The notes below the pieces were generated by a model. That model was not told where the DNA came from. It worked only from the letters and a program-made list of their open reading frames with translations, and searched no databases. DNA of 64,000 bases from Dichetophora obliterata (Eukaryota; Arthropoda; Insecta; Diptera; Sciomyzidae). Location of the stretch: positions 124,812,920 to 124,876,919 of the forward strand of contig OY986438.1 of assembly GCA_963920525.1 (NCBI GenBank), read 5' to 3'. The position numbers and the translations under genes are program-made. Every line of letters starts with the position of its first letter. Positions within the stretch are counted from its first letter, which is position 1. Of this stretch, positions 33,041 to 46,836 are shown piece after piece.

Positions 33041-35303
33041 CTAGCTGAAACCCGGCGCGTTGCTGCCACTCTCCCTATTCAAACGCCCATAAAATGTTAT
33101 CAGTTAAACAGCATCTCTAAATTGAGGTCAAATACTGAATTCTGAGGCTGTGCGACCTATATCCACAAAGCTATTCGATATAACAAATTTGGGTTGTATA
33201 GGAAGTGCCACTCTCTCTTCATCACCGCTAATAGAATGTAATCAATTAAACTGGATGTCTACATGGAGGTCGAATACCGAATTCCAAAACTGTGCGACAT
33301 ATAACTCCAAAACTATTCGATAGCACAAATTTTGATTGTATGGGAGGTGCCACTCTCCTTTTCCCTACGCCCATAAAATTTTAGTAATGAAACTGCATGA
33401 GTACATTGAGGTCGAATGCTGAATTTTGAGGCTGAGTTACCTATAGCTCCAAATCTATTCGATATCGCAAATTTTGGTTAAATTGGAGGTGTCACGCCCC
33501 CCGACAAACTCTAAAAAAATTTATCAGTAAATCTGCAAGCGTAAATTTTGGTCGAATACTGAGTTCCGACGCTGTGCGACCTTGAACTACAAAGCTATTC
33601 GATATCACAAATTTTCGTTGCATGGGAGGTGCCACTCCCCCTTGATCAACGCTCATAAAATGTAATCAATGAAACTGCATGTGTACATTGAGGTCCAATA
33701 CTGAATTCCAAAGCTGTGAGACCTATAACCCCAATGCTATTTGATATCTCTAATTTGGGTTAAATAGGAGGTTTCACGCCCCCTTGTCGTACGCCCATAA
33801 AATGTAATTAATGAAACTGCATGTATAAATTGGGGCCGAATACTGAATTCTGACGCTGATATTCAATATCGCAAATTTACGTTAAATGGGAGGTGCCACG
33901 CCCCTCTTACCAATGAACATAGATTGAATCAATGAAACTGCATGTGTATATTGAGGTCGTATACTGAATTTCGGCGTTGTACGACTTATAACTCTAAAAC
34001 TATTTGATAGCACAAAGTTGGGTTGTATGGGAAGTGCCACTCCCCTTTGCCCTACGACGACAAAATGTAAGTATTGAAAATGCATGTATAAATTTAGGTC
34101 GAATACCGAATTCTTACGCTGTCAACCTATAACTTCAAAGCAATACGATATCGCAAATTTGGGTTGTAAGGGAGATGTCACGCCTCCCTGTCCAACGCCC
34201 ATAAAATAAAACCATTGAAACTGCATGTGTAAATTGAGGTCAAAAACTGAATTCCAAAGATGAATTCCTATAACTTCAAAGCTATTCGATATCACAAATT
34301 TGGGTTGTATCGGAGGTGCCCCTCCCCCTTGTCCACTCCCATAAAATTTCATCACAGAAACGGTACGTCTAAATTGTGGTCGAATACCGAATTTCTAAGC
34401 TGTGCGACCCATAACTCTAACTAAAGCTATTCGATAACAACAATTTTTTATTTATATGTGGGAGGTAAAAGGGGGTGTGGCATTTCCCCTTAAACCATCT
34501 CGTACTCAAAGCAAAGCGTACTTACAAAATTTGAGCTCAATCGGACCAATGGTTTCGAAGTATTTTGATATTTTCTTTAAAGTAGGCGTAGATAAATTGT
34601 GACCACGCCCATTTTTTCAAAGTTAATTATAGTTATCATACGAACTTATTTACCAAATTTTAATTTCATACGACCAAAACCGTCTTAAATACAGCATTTT
34701 TATTGATTTGTGGGCGACAAAAGGGGGTGTGGTACAAAACCTGCAAAGATACACACATGCAATTTCTTATGTGCACCCTCCACACAGACCCCAATCACCC
34801 CTGAAAATTTCATTGAAATCGGGCAAGCCGTCTAGGAGGAGTATGCGAACAGAAAGTTTTGCCACTTAATTTTATATATATAGATATCAAAACAGTGGGC
34901 GCAAAAGTGGGCGTGGTCAATTTTTCTTTCAGTAAACACTTAAATTGGATTACTACGAACATTTGAAAAAAAATTATCCAAATCGGTCCAGCCGTTTTCC
35001 GATTTTAGATAAATTGAAAAAGTGGGCGCAAAAGTGGGCGTGGTCAATTTTTCTTTCCGACAAAACTTTAATTGGATTACTATGAACATTAAAAAAAAAA
35101 TTATCCAAATCGGTCCAGCCGTTTTCCGATTTTAGATAAATCAAAAAAAGTGGGCGCAAAGTGGGCGTGGTCAATTTTTCTTTCCGTAAAAACCTAAGTT
35201 GGACTATTATGAACATTTAAAAAAAAAAACTATCCAAATCGGTTCAGCCGTTCTCAACTGATGCAATTACCAACGAACGACATTTGATTTTTATTTATAT
35301 AGA
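33041..35303 (-). mobile_element. Helitron-like non-autonomous element, copy A
   Basis: Read on the minus strand, it begins TCTATATAAATAAAAATC (35303) and ends CGCGCCGGGTTTCAGCTAG followed by T (33041). This fits Helitron ends (5' TC, 3' CTRR, T after). A second internal 5'-type start TCTATATATATAAAATTAAG lies at 34884, so it is a composite of two units. Near the outer 5' end are three tandem units of about 115 bp ('accgatttggataatttttt', 'gaccacgcccactt'). The rest is about ten tandem units of roughly 140 bp. It is nearly identical to copy B in opposite orientation at 54072-56349. The flanks differ right at the CTAG border, so these are separate insertions. There is no coding capacity. Confidence 0.7.
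33060..34480. repeat. tandem array of about 140-bp units (copy A)
   Basis: About ten diverged units each contain 'gggaggtgccac', 'acgcccataaaatg', 'gaaactgcatgt', 'aattgaggtcgaatactgaa' and 'tatcgcaaatttgggttgta'. Anchor 'ggaggtgccac'-type sequences occur about every 140 bases (33203, 33343, 33485, 33626, 33767, 33889, 34030, 34170, 34313). Open frames in this array are a by-product of the repeat. Confidence 0.75.
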
Positions 35304-35420
35304 AAAGCATTTTTTTGGCTTCCTCACACTGTTGGAAGCAAAAGCTTTACAGTGGCTGCGAATTTTTGAAAAATGATTTCATCGCGTATGACATATTATA
35401 CGTTGTCATTAATGGGTTAA

Positions 35421-37190
35421 AACAAATTTAAAGTGCCTGTAAAATTTATTTCAATGTTATTGTATTTAAAATGATTAAAGATTTAAAAATCTAATGTTCC
35501 TTTAAAATTAATAAAAGTTACGTTCTATGTTATGTTTTTAAGGTTTTGTTATAGTAACATAACTAAAAGTAACAGTTGTTAACTATTTTTACTTTTAGTT
35601 AAGTTTTACGTTGTTTGTAACTTTTATAAGTTCAATGTAAAGTTTATAAAAAAAATAAAATATACAAAAAATTTGTGAAAAACAATTAATAACTTTAATT
35701 GAGTTATTTTATTTGCTGTTAATTTTAAATTGAAAAAAAAAACTATATAAATTTGCTAACACGGACTTACACGGATTTTTTATACCGCATTTGTGGATTT
35801 TTACTCTCCTCGGGTTGTCATCACTGGTCTTAGCTGTGAAATAATAAAAGATTATTCGTCACACGCAAAACACTATAGCTGTTAAGTTTCATATAAATTT
35901 AATACAAAATGTAGTGGTTTTTCCTGTAATTGTGCTACAGGAGAGCCAAAACTGAATATTTTCCTAGTAAAAGTACCACATTTTACTGTGTTTATGAAAG
36001 CATTCTCTGATTCATTTCTATGTACATTTTTCTGTATTAATTGTTAAATTTTACTGTGTTCAAACGTAATTTTACCATTTGCGCAAATGAGTACAATATT
36101 AATAATTTATATATAAAAACAATATGTAGTAACAAAATTAATATTAAAACACCGTTTTATTTTGTTGTTTTTATTTATTTTCTTTGTTTGTAAAAATTAT
36201 TTAATATCTTAAAACTTTACTTGAGTTTACGTGCCTTGCTTGACGAACTTGACGCAAAAATAAAATAAAGGCAAGCTGAACGCTTAAGAAAAGGATAGCC
36301 ATTGCAGGTTGCAGCAGCTGTCATTTAAAAGTACTGTGAGGCTCAAGCAAAAATAAAAAGAAATAATGTACTTTTTACTGTGCACACAAAAAGTTTTTAA
36401 GTTCTCCTACAGGAACTTTTGCTTTCACATTTTGATTAGTGGTGCATATGGAATATTTTACTATTTTCCACCGCAAAATAATATACTTACAACGTTATTT
36501 TGCGGTGTGATTTCATTAAAATTACTAAAGTACTGTGTTCATGTGTAGTTTTTCTTGTAAATAAAGTAATATATACGGACCATTTCCGTGCAGTATAACA
36601 GTTTCATAGCGGTGGCGCTAAATACCTCACATATTATTAGGCATATGCTAAAATTAAGAAGAGAAAAAGTAACATAACAACAACAATTATATGCAAACTT
36701 AAACTCGCTATAACTTAAAGAATATAAATTTTTAAGAAATAAAAAGTCCAGTTTGCACATCTACAGGTCCTAACCTACCAAACCATACTAAATTTGTTAA
36801 AATTGGACTTGTACTTAAAAAGCCTTACGCCGTACAAAATTTTCGCTTGCGTAATATATATAAGATACTTGCCACCACTTTTGATTCTGTGGGAAATTTA
36901 ATGTTATTTCAACAACATTTTACTTTGGGACTCGTACCCTAATATTTATTTCTTATTTTATTTGGGTCTCTTAAGCCTGAAAATTCGAAAAAATGTCGCT
37001 CTTAATTGGTTTAGGAGCACAAATTCTCGAAAACTTCAAATATCAAGTCCATTTTTTGAAAATGAAGTGCTTTTTTATTGTTAAAGACATGAATCCGTAC
37101 AACCAGAGGATTCTGCCTTAGTTTGGTATTCCATATGAGCTCTAATTAGAAACTGAGAAAATTTTTCGCCCGTGGCCCTTTCTTTAACCA
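35421..37190. other. noncoding AT-rich tract
   Basis: Several 'ttttactgtg' and 'cacagtaaaa'-like motifs recur between 35930 and 36540, but no clean inverted or direct repeat unit could be defined. No coding sequence is supported. Confidence 0.4.
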
Positions 37191-37796
37191 TCATATCATC
37201 GTTGCGAGTGCAATACTGCGTATCCGCAACTTGCACATACACATACAAGGGCGTCTGCAGGATTTGTTCTAGGGGGGTAAGAGGCATAAAGGAGTTTATA
37301 ATGCACATAAAGAAACATATTAAACAGACACATAAACACATGCACATAAACAATCATATTAAACTTTCTTTTTTACTTTTATTGAACAAAAAATAAACAA
37401 AAAATAAACAAAACATAAAAATTGAAAAATTGAAAAAATGAAAAATGAAAAATGAAAATATTCATTTAATAAACTGAACATAAGCAATCTATCACAAAAA
37501 AGAGTAATTAAAAAAGAAAAAAACCTTGATACGTATGATACGTTGATAGTAAGATTTTACAGGAGTGTAGAAAAATCGATTTTATATTAAACTATTGAAT
37601 GGATTTTTAACTAAAATTAACATTTTTTTGAAATTGAACATTTGCTTTATTCTCAAATATGCATTAAATGAAAAATCAAAATGAATGAATCAATCATAAA
37701 TGATCAAAATTAAAATTAAATTTATTTTGGCCTTTTTGCAATATATGTGGTATTACAAGTAGCGGATACACGGTATTGCAATCGCAACGACGATAT
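37085..37796. repeat. inverted coding-like relics, VADTxYCxRNDD
   Basis: The minus strand reads QVADTQYCTRNDDMMVKERA and then KFSQFLIRAHMEYQTKAESS (about 37233 down to 37096). The plus strand at 37756-37800 reads QVADTRYCNRNDDIL. These are a diverged inverted repeat of about 42 bp that encodes the same peptide on opposite strands. It is not a recognised family. It may be the ends of an inverted TE duplication or two fragments of one dead gene. Confidence 0.45.
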
Positions 37797-38333
37797 ATTA
37801 TTTTATTATTTTACTCTAATTCACAGAAATACAAAATATTCCCTTTATTCCTTAGATTTCATCTAAGAAGTTGCATTTTTTAATAATTATTTTCTACATT
37901 ACTTTCTTACAATAGTCCCAATGAAGTAAGCATTTCACTTTAATATGTACACTGGAAGAGGTTAATACAGAATCACAGAATTACACTTAAAGTTATTTTT
38001 TTACTTAATTACTGTTTTCGTTTTTATTTTTGACACTTATTTTATTTTGAGTAAAAAATGAAAACGTTACAAATATATGAAAACGACACCAAAAAAGCTA
38101 TCGCATAAAATCGATATTTAAAACTGATTGTCAATTTGATAATCACCTTACGTAGAGCAATATGATTTTGATTATCAACTATCATCTTAGCTGATTCCAC
38201 CCCAGTATGTGTATGTATTTACAAATTTTTATTTTTTGTATAGAGATTTAAGATATGGATAAGGATAACTGACCTTCGGGGCAGCAAAATCAACTTTCTG
38301 CCCCAGGTGCCAGCCACCCTAGCTACGCCTCTG
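37246..38333. mobile_element. possible hAT-type element, no TSD
   Basis: The left end CAAGGGCGTCTGCAGG and the complement of the right end, CAGAGGCGTAGCTAGGG, are similar, with CA starts and a GGCGT core as in many hAT ends. GC-rich subterminal blocks (ctaggggggtaag; ctgccccaggtgcc) sit just inside. No 8-bp duplication was found, so the two ends may belong to different copies. The interior is AT-rich with the mosaic repeat noted at 29.6-30.5 kb. Confidence 0.35.
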
Positions 38334-38550
38334 GCTAGCTACCTATGTAAATTATGTCTTAGCAAAGGGAAATACTTTGGGAAACATGAATGCTATCTTT
38401 GTTCAAAAGATCTCCCTCGATTTCGACTCAATTTTTAAGAACTAATTACCTACCGACATTCATCACCAAAACAAATCTGTCAGTCTTTAAAAATTGTTTT
38501 TTAAGCTTTATAAACTTCATTCTCAATCATTAGTGTTCAAACTTTTAATA

Positions 38551-38623
38551 GCACGCACAACTCAATTGATCAATAGCAGCTCGGTAAAAATCCTTCCAAG
38601 GGCTGAAATGGCCAGTTTTTTTT
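38551..38623 (+). mobile_element. SINE 3' fragment
   Basis: 'gcacgcacaactcaattgat' followed by 'ccttccaagggctgaaatgg' matches the last part of the SINE at 16121-16494. The tRNA-like head is absent, so this is a 5'-truncated or broken copy. Confidence 0.75.
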
Positions 38624-40327
38624 AAGCTTCAGTATTTGTTCAAGCAAAAACGTTCTTAATTCTTTTATTGAAGTCAACCCGCTGTGAGAGTGCCACATTA
38701 TTTATTATATTTCAAAAATAAAAAACCGTAACTTTGAGAAAATTGTTCATGCATCAAATTTTTGCACTCAATGTGCAAACTCAGAGTCGTTTTTCTTTCT
38801 TTTCGCTTCTGCCTGTCGGTTTACCATTTGCACAAGATTTGCATAAAAAATACTAACATTTTTTTATTACAGAACATTTTATAGGTAAGATATTTTTCGC
38901 TGTTTTTCCTAGTAAAAAGCCAAAACACTTGCTGCCAGAAAAACTGAAACACTTAAAAAATAGACATGTTTTTGTTTATTTTTTAAACTTTTTAAACATT
39001 GTTTTTCGTTGCTTAGCACGTTTGAGTGCTTCGCATATGATGCGAACAGATGAAAACCCACTCAAAATAACTACAACAACAAGAAAAACAACAACAGCAG
39101 CTTGCAATACGTTGCAGCATTTTAACTTTTAATGTTGTTGTTTGGGAGGTGTTTGTTGTAGAAATAAAAAAAAATATAAAAATTCACAACACAAAACGAA
39201 CGTTAAATGCTGCACTTCATAAACGTCAGTTTCAATTTTCGCTTCATTTCAATGCTCGAAAAATATCTAGAAAAAAATCGATGCTTATTTTTATTTCATC
39301 TTAGTTTTTTTTTTTATACTCAGCTCCAACACATTGTTTGTTCTGGTGATGTCCTGACTGTGCCCTGTGCGCCAAGTGTTGGTGGAATTGAGTGATGTAT
39401 CAGCCAACAGTTTGATGAACGTCAGCGACAGAGTGCACCACAATTCACAGCAATCGAGAGAACAACAAACGAACGAAACCAACGAATTGAAGCCGGGTTT
39501 TTCCACTATACGTACAAACGCCAATTGTTGATGATCCTAATGGAAATCCTTCACTTCACTCTCGAAGCTTGATATAACTGTATTTTACATTTATTTTTTG
39601 TTTCCTTTTTGTTAGTTTGATTTCATGTAAAGTTCTATCTTCGTTCGTATCAACTTTTACCAAAATCCATCCGCACACGTTTCGTTGTAAAATCCACAAC
39701 TCGTACATTTTTCGTCAATTTCAACAGTTTGCTTGGCTTGGTTATTTTTTTCCTTCATTGTTTGTTGTTTTTAACAATTTTTTTTTATTCTGTTTTTGTT
39801 CTATTTTGGCTTGACTTGAAATTGATGTCAGCATGGTTTGCCAGTCCTGTGCTTTATTTTTTCGCAGCAGCTCGTCATCGAAATTTATTTCTTCAATGAA
39901 AGTGTTGCCAGCTGCGGCTGACTGCCAAGTGAGTTTACGTTAAAAGCTGAGTGTTTTTTTTTTTGTCTTGCTTGGTTTGACTTTGACCAACTGATACTTT
40001 TGACTTTTTGTGAGAGTGCCTCTAGTATTAGCTACTTTTTCAAGTTTTCTTCATTCGTACGTATGTTGGAGTGTCCAGCTGCCACTTTAGCAACCAAACG
40101 TTAATCTTAAATGATACTCCATTTCAACTCGGCTGCTCTTTTCCTTTAATATTTATTGTTATTTGTTTGATCAAACAATGCCATTTATTTTTCCTCATAT
40201 AGCCATCATCAACCACGCCAGATGAGTATCAGCACAATTTTACTTCAAATTATTTCGAAGTGAGTTTCGATGTCTCAATTGCAAGTAAAAGTAGGTGGCA
40301 AAAAGGGACACGTATTGATCTAGACAC
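38624..40327. other. unique-looking noncoding DNA
   Basis: Sequence complexity is higher than in the surrounding TE debris, with CAA/ACA-rich stretches (39070-39110, 39440-39480) as in fly UTRs or introns. A 'tttttatactcag' sequence at about 39312 looks like an acceptor, but all frames after it stop within about 30 codons. No exon is supported. Confidence 0.4.
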
Positions 40328-40697
40328 ATCCCAGTAGCGGTTGGAATATATTCCGAATATATGAAGCATCAATTACCTTGTAATGACCACTACTTCCGAC
40401 TATATTACCTTACTATGCATAAAAGGCCTTACATTTAACATTGAATGAGACAGGAGGTAAGTGATCGCCTCCCTTCAGCATTACCTAGAAGTTATGGAGT
40501 AACATACTACTTGTATTAAGTTATAAAAATCACTGCATTACTTTTCCTTGTATGCTACATTACAGGTAATGAGGTATGAGTTAATTACTTCTGCTATTGG
40601 CAGACGCATTACTTTTTGAAAAAAGTAATGCTTCCTTACCTGGTAATTTATTCTGTATTAGTTCTATGGTAGCCACTGGCAAATCCGCTACTGGGAT
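40328..40697. mobile_element. 370-bp MITE with 13-bp perfect ends
   Basis: The ends ATCCCAGTAGCGG and CCGCTACTGGGAT are perfect inverted 13-mers. The interior has repeated 'taatg' and 'attacct' words on both strands. The target duplication is unclear because the outermost AT is part of the inverted repeat. There is no coding sequence. Confidence 0.65.
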
Positions 40698-41752
40698 AAT
40701 ATCAAAAATTGTTTCTTCTAAAGATTACAAGATGTATTTTGGCAATACAACCTTATTAGTCTAGAGGTGTGTTTGAGAGAGGTCACACTGTAGAACACAT
40801 TTTAGCAATTGCCAAAATTACAGATTTAGAAAAACGGATTCTAGTAAAGGAGGCAAAGCAACTTACACGTACTGACGTTTATCGACGTTTTGAAATTTTG
40901 CGTCGGAGTATTTTTTAATTTAGGTTTTACAATTGCACTGCACTCGCAATTAAGTGAACTAGTTAACATCAAGAAAGTTCACATTTGCGAAATTTTTAAG
41001 TTTGCAAATACCAAAACTTGGGGCAAAAATTATCATTTTTATCATCATTTTGGCCTACTTATGCATTATATCAAACCATAACCACCGAAAAAGTGTGAGC
41101 GACAAAAACAAAATTTTACAGGGGAATAAATTTTCTACGTACAGAGAATTAAATCCACTATAGCATCCGAATATATGCCCCACCGACTTTGTCGATTGCT
41201 GATAACTTTTCAAAGGGTGATAACTTCAACTACCTAGTTTTCAATAGACTTGATTGTAGAACTCCGCTGTAAGTACATAGTTTTATAAACAAAACCTTAA
41301 TCCTTTCAACCTCCTTTCAGTAGAATGAACGAGCTCTTTAATCGTTGTAACATAAACTCAATTGTGTGAACGTAGAAGTTATTCATTTTAACCTACATTC
41401 GATTGTATAAAAGGAACTGTTATCTTGGTGTTACTCTCTACACACGATTTTTGCTTGTAGGTCACAGCAATAATCATCTACATCGGCTTTCTTAATTTTG
41501 TACACTTATTGTTAGTCTTTAATTAAAAAAAAAATAGTTTTGTCTCTTTGTATGGAGTAGCTTTAAGAAAAAATTGTGATTTGTCCCTCCCGAAATGTAA
41601 AATTTTTAAGTTGCGTCTCTTTTGAAGAAGGTGTGCGATATGTTCACAAAAAACGTTTTTCTTGAAAAAATGTACACAAGATAAAAGTGAATCTTTTATA
41701 ACATTAAATATTAAGATAATAAAAAAAATGAGTTATTACATATTATTACTTT
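40698..41752. other. noncoding, nothing recognised
   Basis: Ordinary AT-rich sequence leading into the TTA array, with no TIRs or protein-like frames. Confidence 0.4.
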
Positions 41753-45293
<3,541 letters not shown>

Positions 45294-45298
<5 letters not shown>

Positions 45299-46720
45299 TT
45301 TTCACAACACTTTAACGAAAAATTTTCGACCAAACATTTGAAATCAATCACGATGAACAATTGCGAGAAATACAAGTATCTTGCGATTAAGTTTGTAGAG
45401 GTTTGTCTGGTGCACTCGATAAGTCGGAAGGTTTGACAAACTTTCAGTTGCATGATTGGCTGTTGAGATTGACGCAACTAAAGGGCTCTGTTAAAACCTC
45501 CGAAACTCAATTGCTACATAAAAATAGTTATATTGACATAATTTACAATGTGTTTGTTGCAATAACTCATTTTGTTCGCTTGTCTGCAATGGCTTCGGTT
45601 AGCTACCTGAGACAAATTATGTTTCTTATAATGGGAAGAGTAGTTGAAATCATTAAAATGGTGCGGTTAAAGCAACTAACATGTCATATTGTCATTTCAA
45701 CTGAACAAAATTTAGTAAATAAGGGGACTGCAAAGGAACGATCATTCGCGGTTTTTAGAAATCAATTGTGCTTATATCATTCGGTTACACTGAGCATATT
45801 TCAGTTGTAGCAACTTTCTTCCTATTACCCCAAATAATTTGTAATGGATCGATATGTCTAGATTAAAACAAAATTTTCTAAAGAAACCAAAAAAGGATTT
45901 ATTTAGAAATCTCAATTCAATTATAAGAAAATAAAAATTCATTGGAAATTAGTTTTCACGTTAAGCAGTGTTCACGTAATGCAGAGTTCATGTTATCGCG
46001 AGTGCACTGTACTCTAAATTAGGCAAATTGAAGAGAGCGCAAACAACTAATAATACGCCTTTGACATAGTTGTTGCTGTGAACACTTTTAATAAAAAGTT
46101 ATTTAAGGTAGTGTTCTTTTGTAGAGTTTGTGTTGTTTTTCTATAGATTTGTGAAATATTTAAAGCCCTTGGCGTAATTTTTTATGAAACAACATGAAAA
46201 AATAAACAAAAAGTTTAATTAAAACATGTCATAGAGTAAAAAATATCTAACGAAAGTGTGCCTAGGAATATTTTGCAATAGTAATCTGTTTTTTTTTTTA
46301 CTTATTTGACTACTTATTTTTAAGGAAATTTCTTCAATGTTTTTTAAATAATTCAATAAAATAAAGAATTCTTCAATAACAGAAGAGCTACATTAACTAC
46401 AAAATATCACGCCTCATAAAAATGACGACATCAAAAGAATGAAACATTTTAAATGACCCATTCAAAGATATTTGACTTTGCTAGTTTGATTTGATCATAA
46501 AATATTTTAAAAGCTAAATTAAAATTAAAATAAACATATCTACATGATGGTGTCATGAAAAATAGTTTCATTTATTCCTCCCCTCCTACGAATTAACCTT
46601 GGATTATTTTATGACGATTCCCAAGCTATTTTGGCTGTTACTATAACAACCAGTAGTCTTAACCATTTTGCAGAAACCATTAAAAACCATGTTGTTCAGA
46701 AATATATTGGATGGTGTAAT
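45294..46720. other. noncoding, nothing recognised
   Basis: A 135-codon frame at 45403-45810 has no recognisable domain, no ATG-led context and no splice support. No TE ends were seen. Confidence 0.4.
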
Positions 46721-46805
46721 AGTGCCAGTTTTTAACACTCACTTCATTCACTTTTCCACTTCATCTCTTCTGTAGTCGGTTCAGTGAAGTTAGTGTAAAT
46801 AGTAC
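46721..46805. mobile_element. small MITE related to the hairpin at 27.9 kb
   Basis: The ends 'agtgccagtttttaacactc' and 'gttagtgtaaatagtac' are imperfect inverted repeats. The inner part 'gtcggttcagtgaag' matches 'gtcggttgagtgaag' at 27939-27953. It is about 85 bp with no coding sequence. Confidence 0.45.
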
Positions 46806-46836
46806 AGTCAAACTAGACCAAAAATGGGCAAACAGA

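Larger units (their letters stand above)
30516..35416. mobile_element. possible piggyBac-type non-autonomous element
   Basis: The 10-bp inverted ends CCCATTAATG and CATTAATGGG are each directly flanked by TTAA (30512-30515 and 35417-35420), the piggyBac border rule. No transposase frame is visible inside. The left part is AT-rich and contains a block (30755-30815) shared with 2680-2735. A Helitron-like element occupies 33041-35303, leaving only 113 bases of right end. The 10-bp ends are short, so two unrelated sequences meeting by chance is possible, though TTAA at both ends argues against it. Confidence 0.5.

Noticed and set aside
33882..34355. ORFs with repeated IQPNFVLSNSF-like peptides, also at 55034-55507
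   Set aside because: The peptides repeat with the 140-bp unit and lie in non-autonomous element arrays; there is no codon-level evidence for a protein.
33060..34480. CRISPR-like regular repeat spacing
   Set aside because: The 140-bp units are continuous diverged tandem repeats without unique spacers, in a eukaryotic transposable element.
34974..35216. 80-codon minus-strand ORF with a repeated SERKIDHAHF-like segment
   Set aside because: Translation of the 115-bp tandem units in the Helitron-like element.
39312..39540. Acceptor-like site and possible exon
   Set aside because: All three frames after the site stop early and no donor or domain is seen.
45403..45810. 135-codon ORF
   Set aside because: No recognisable domain, no clear start and no splice support.
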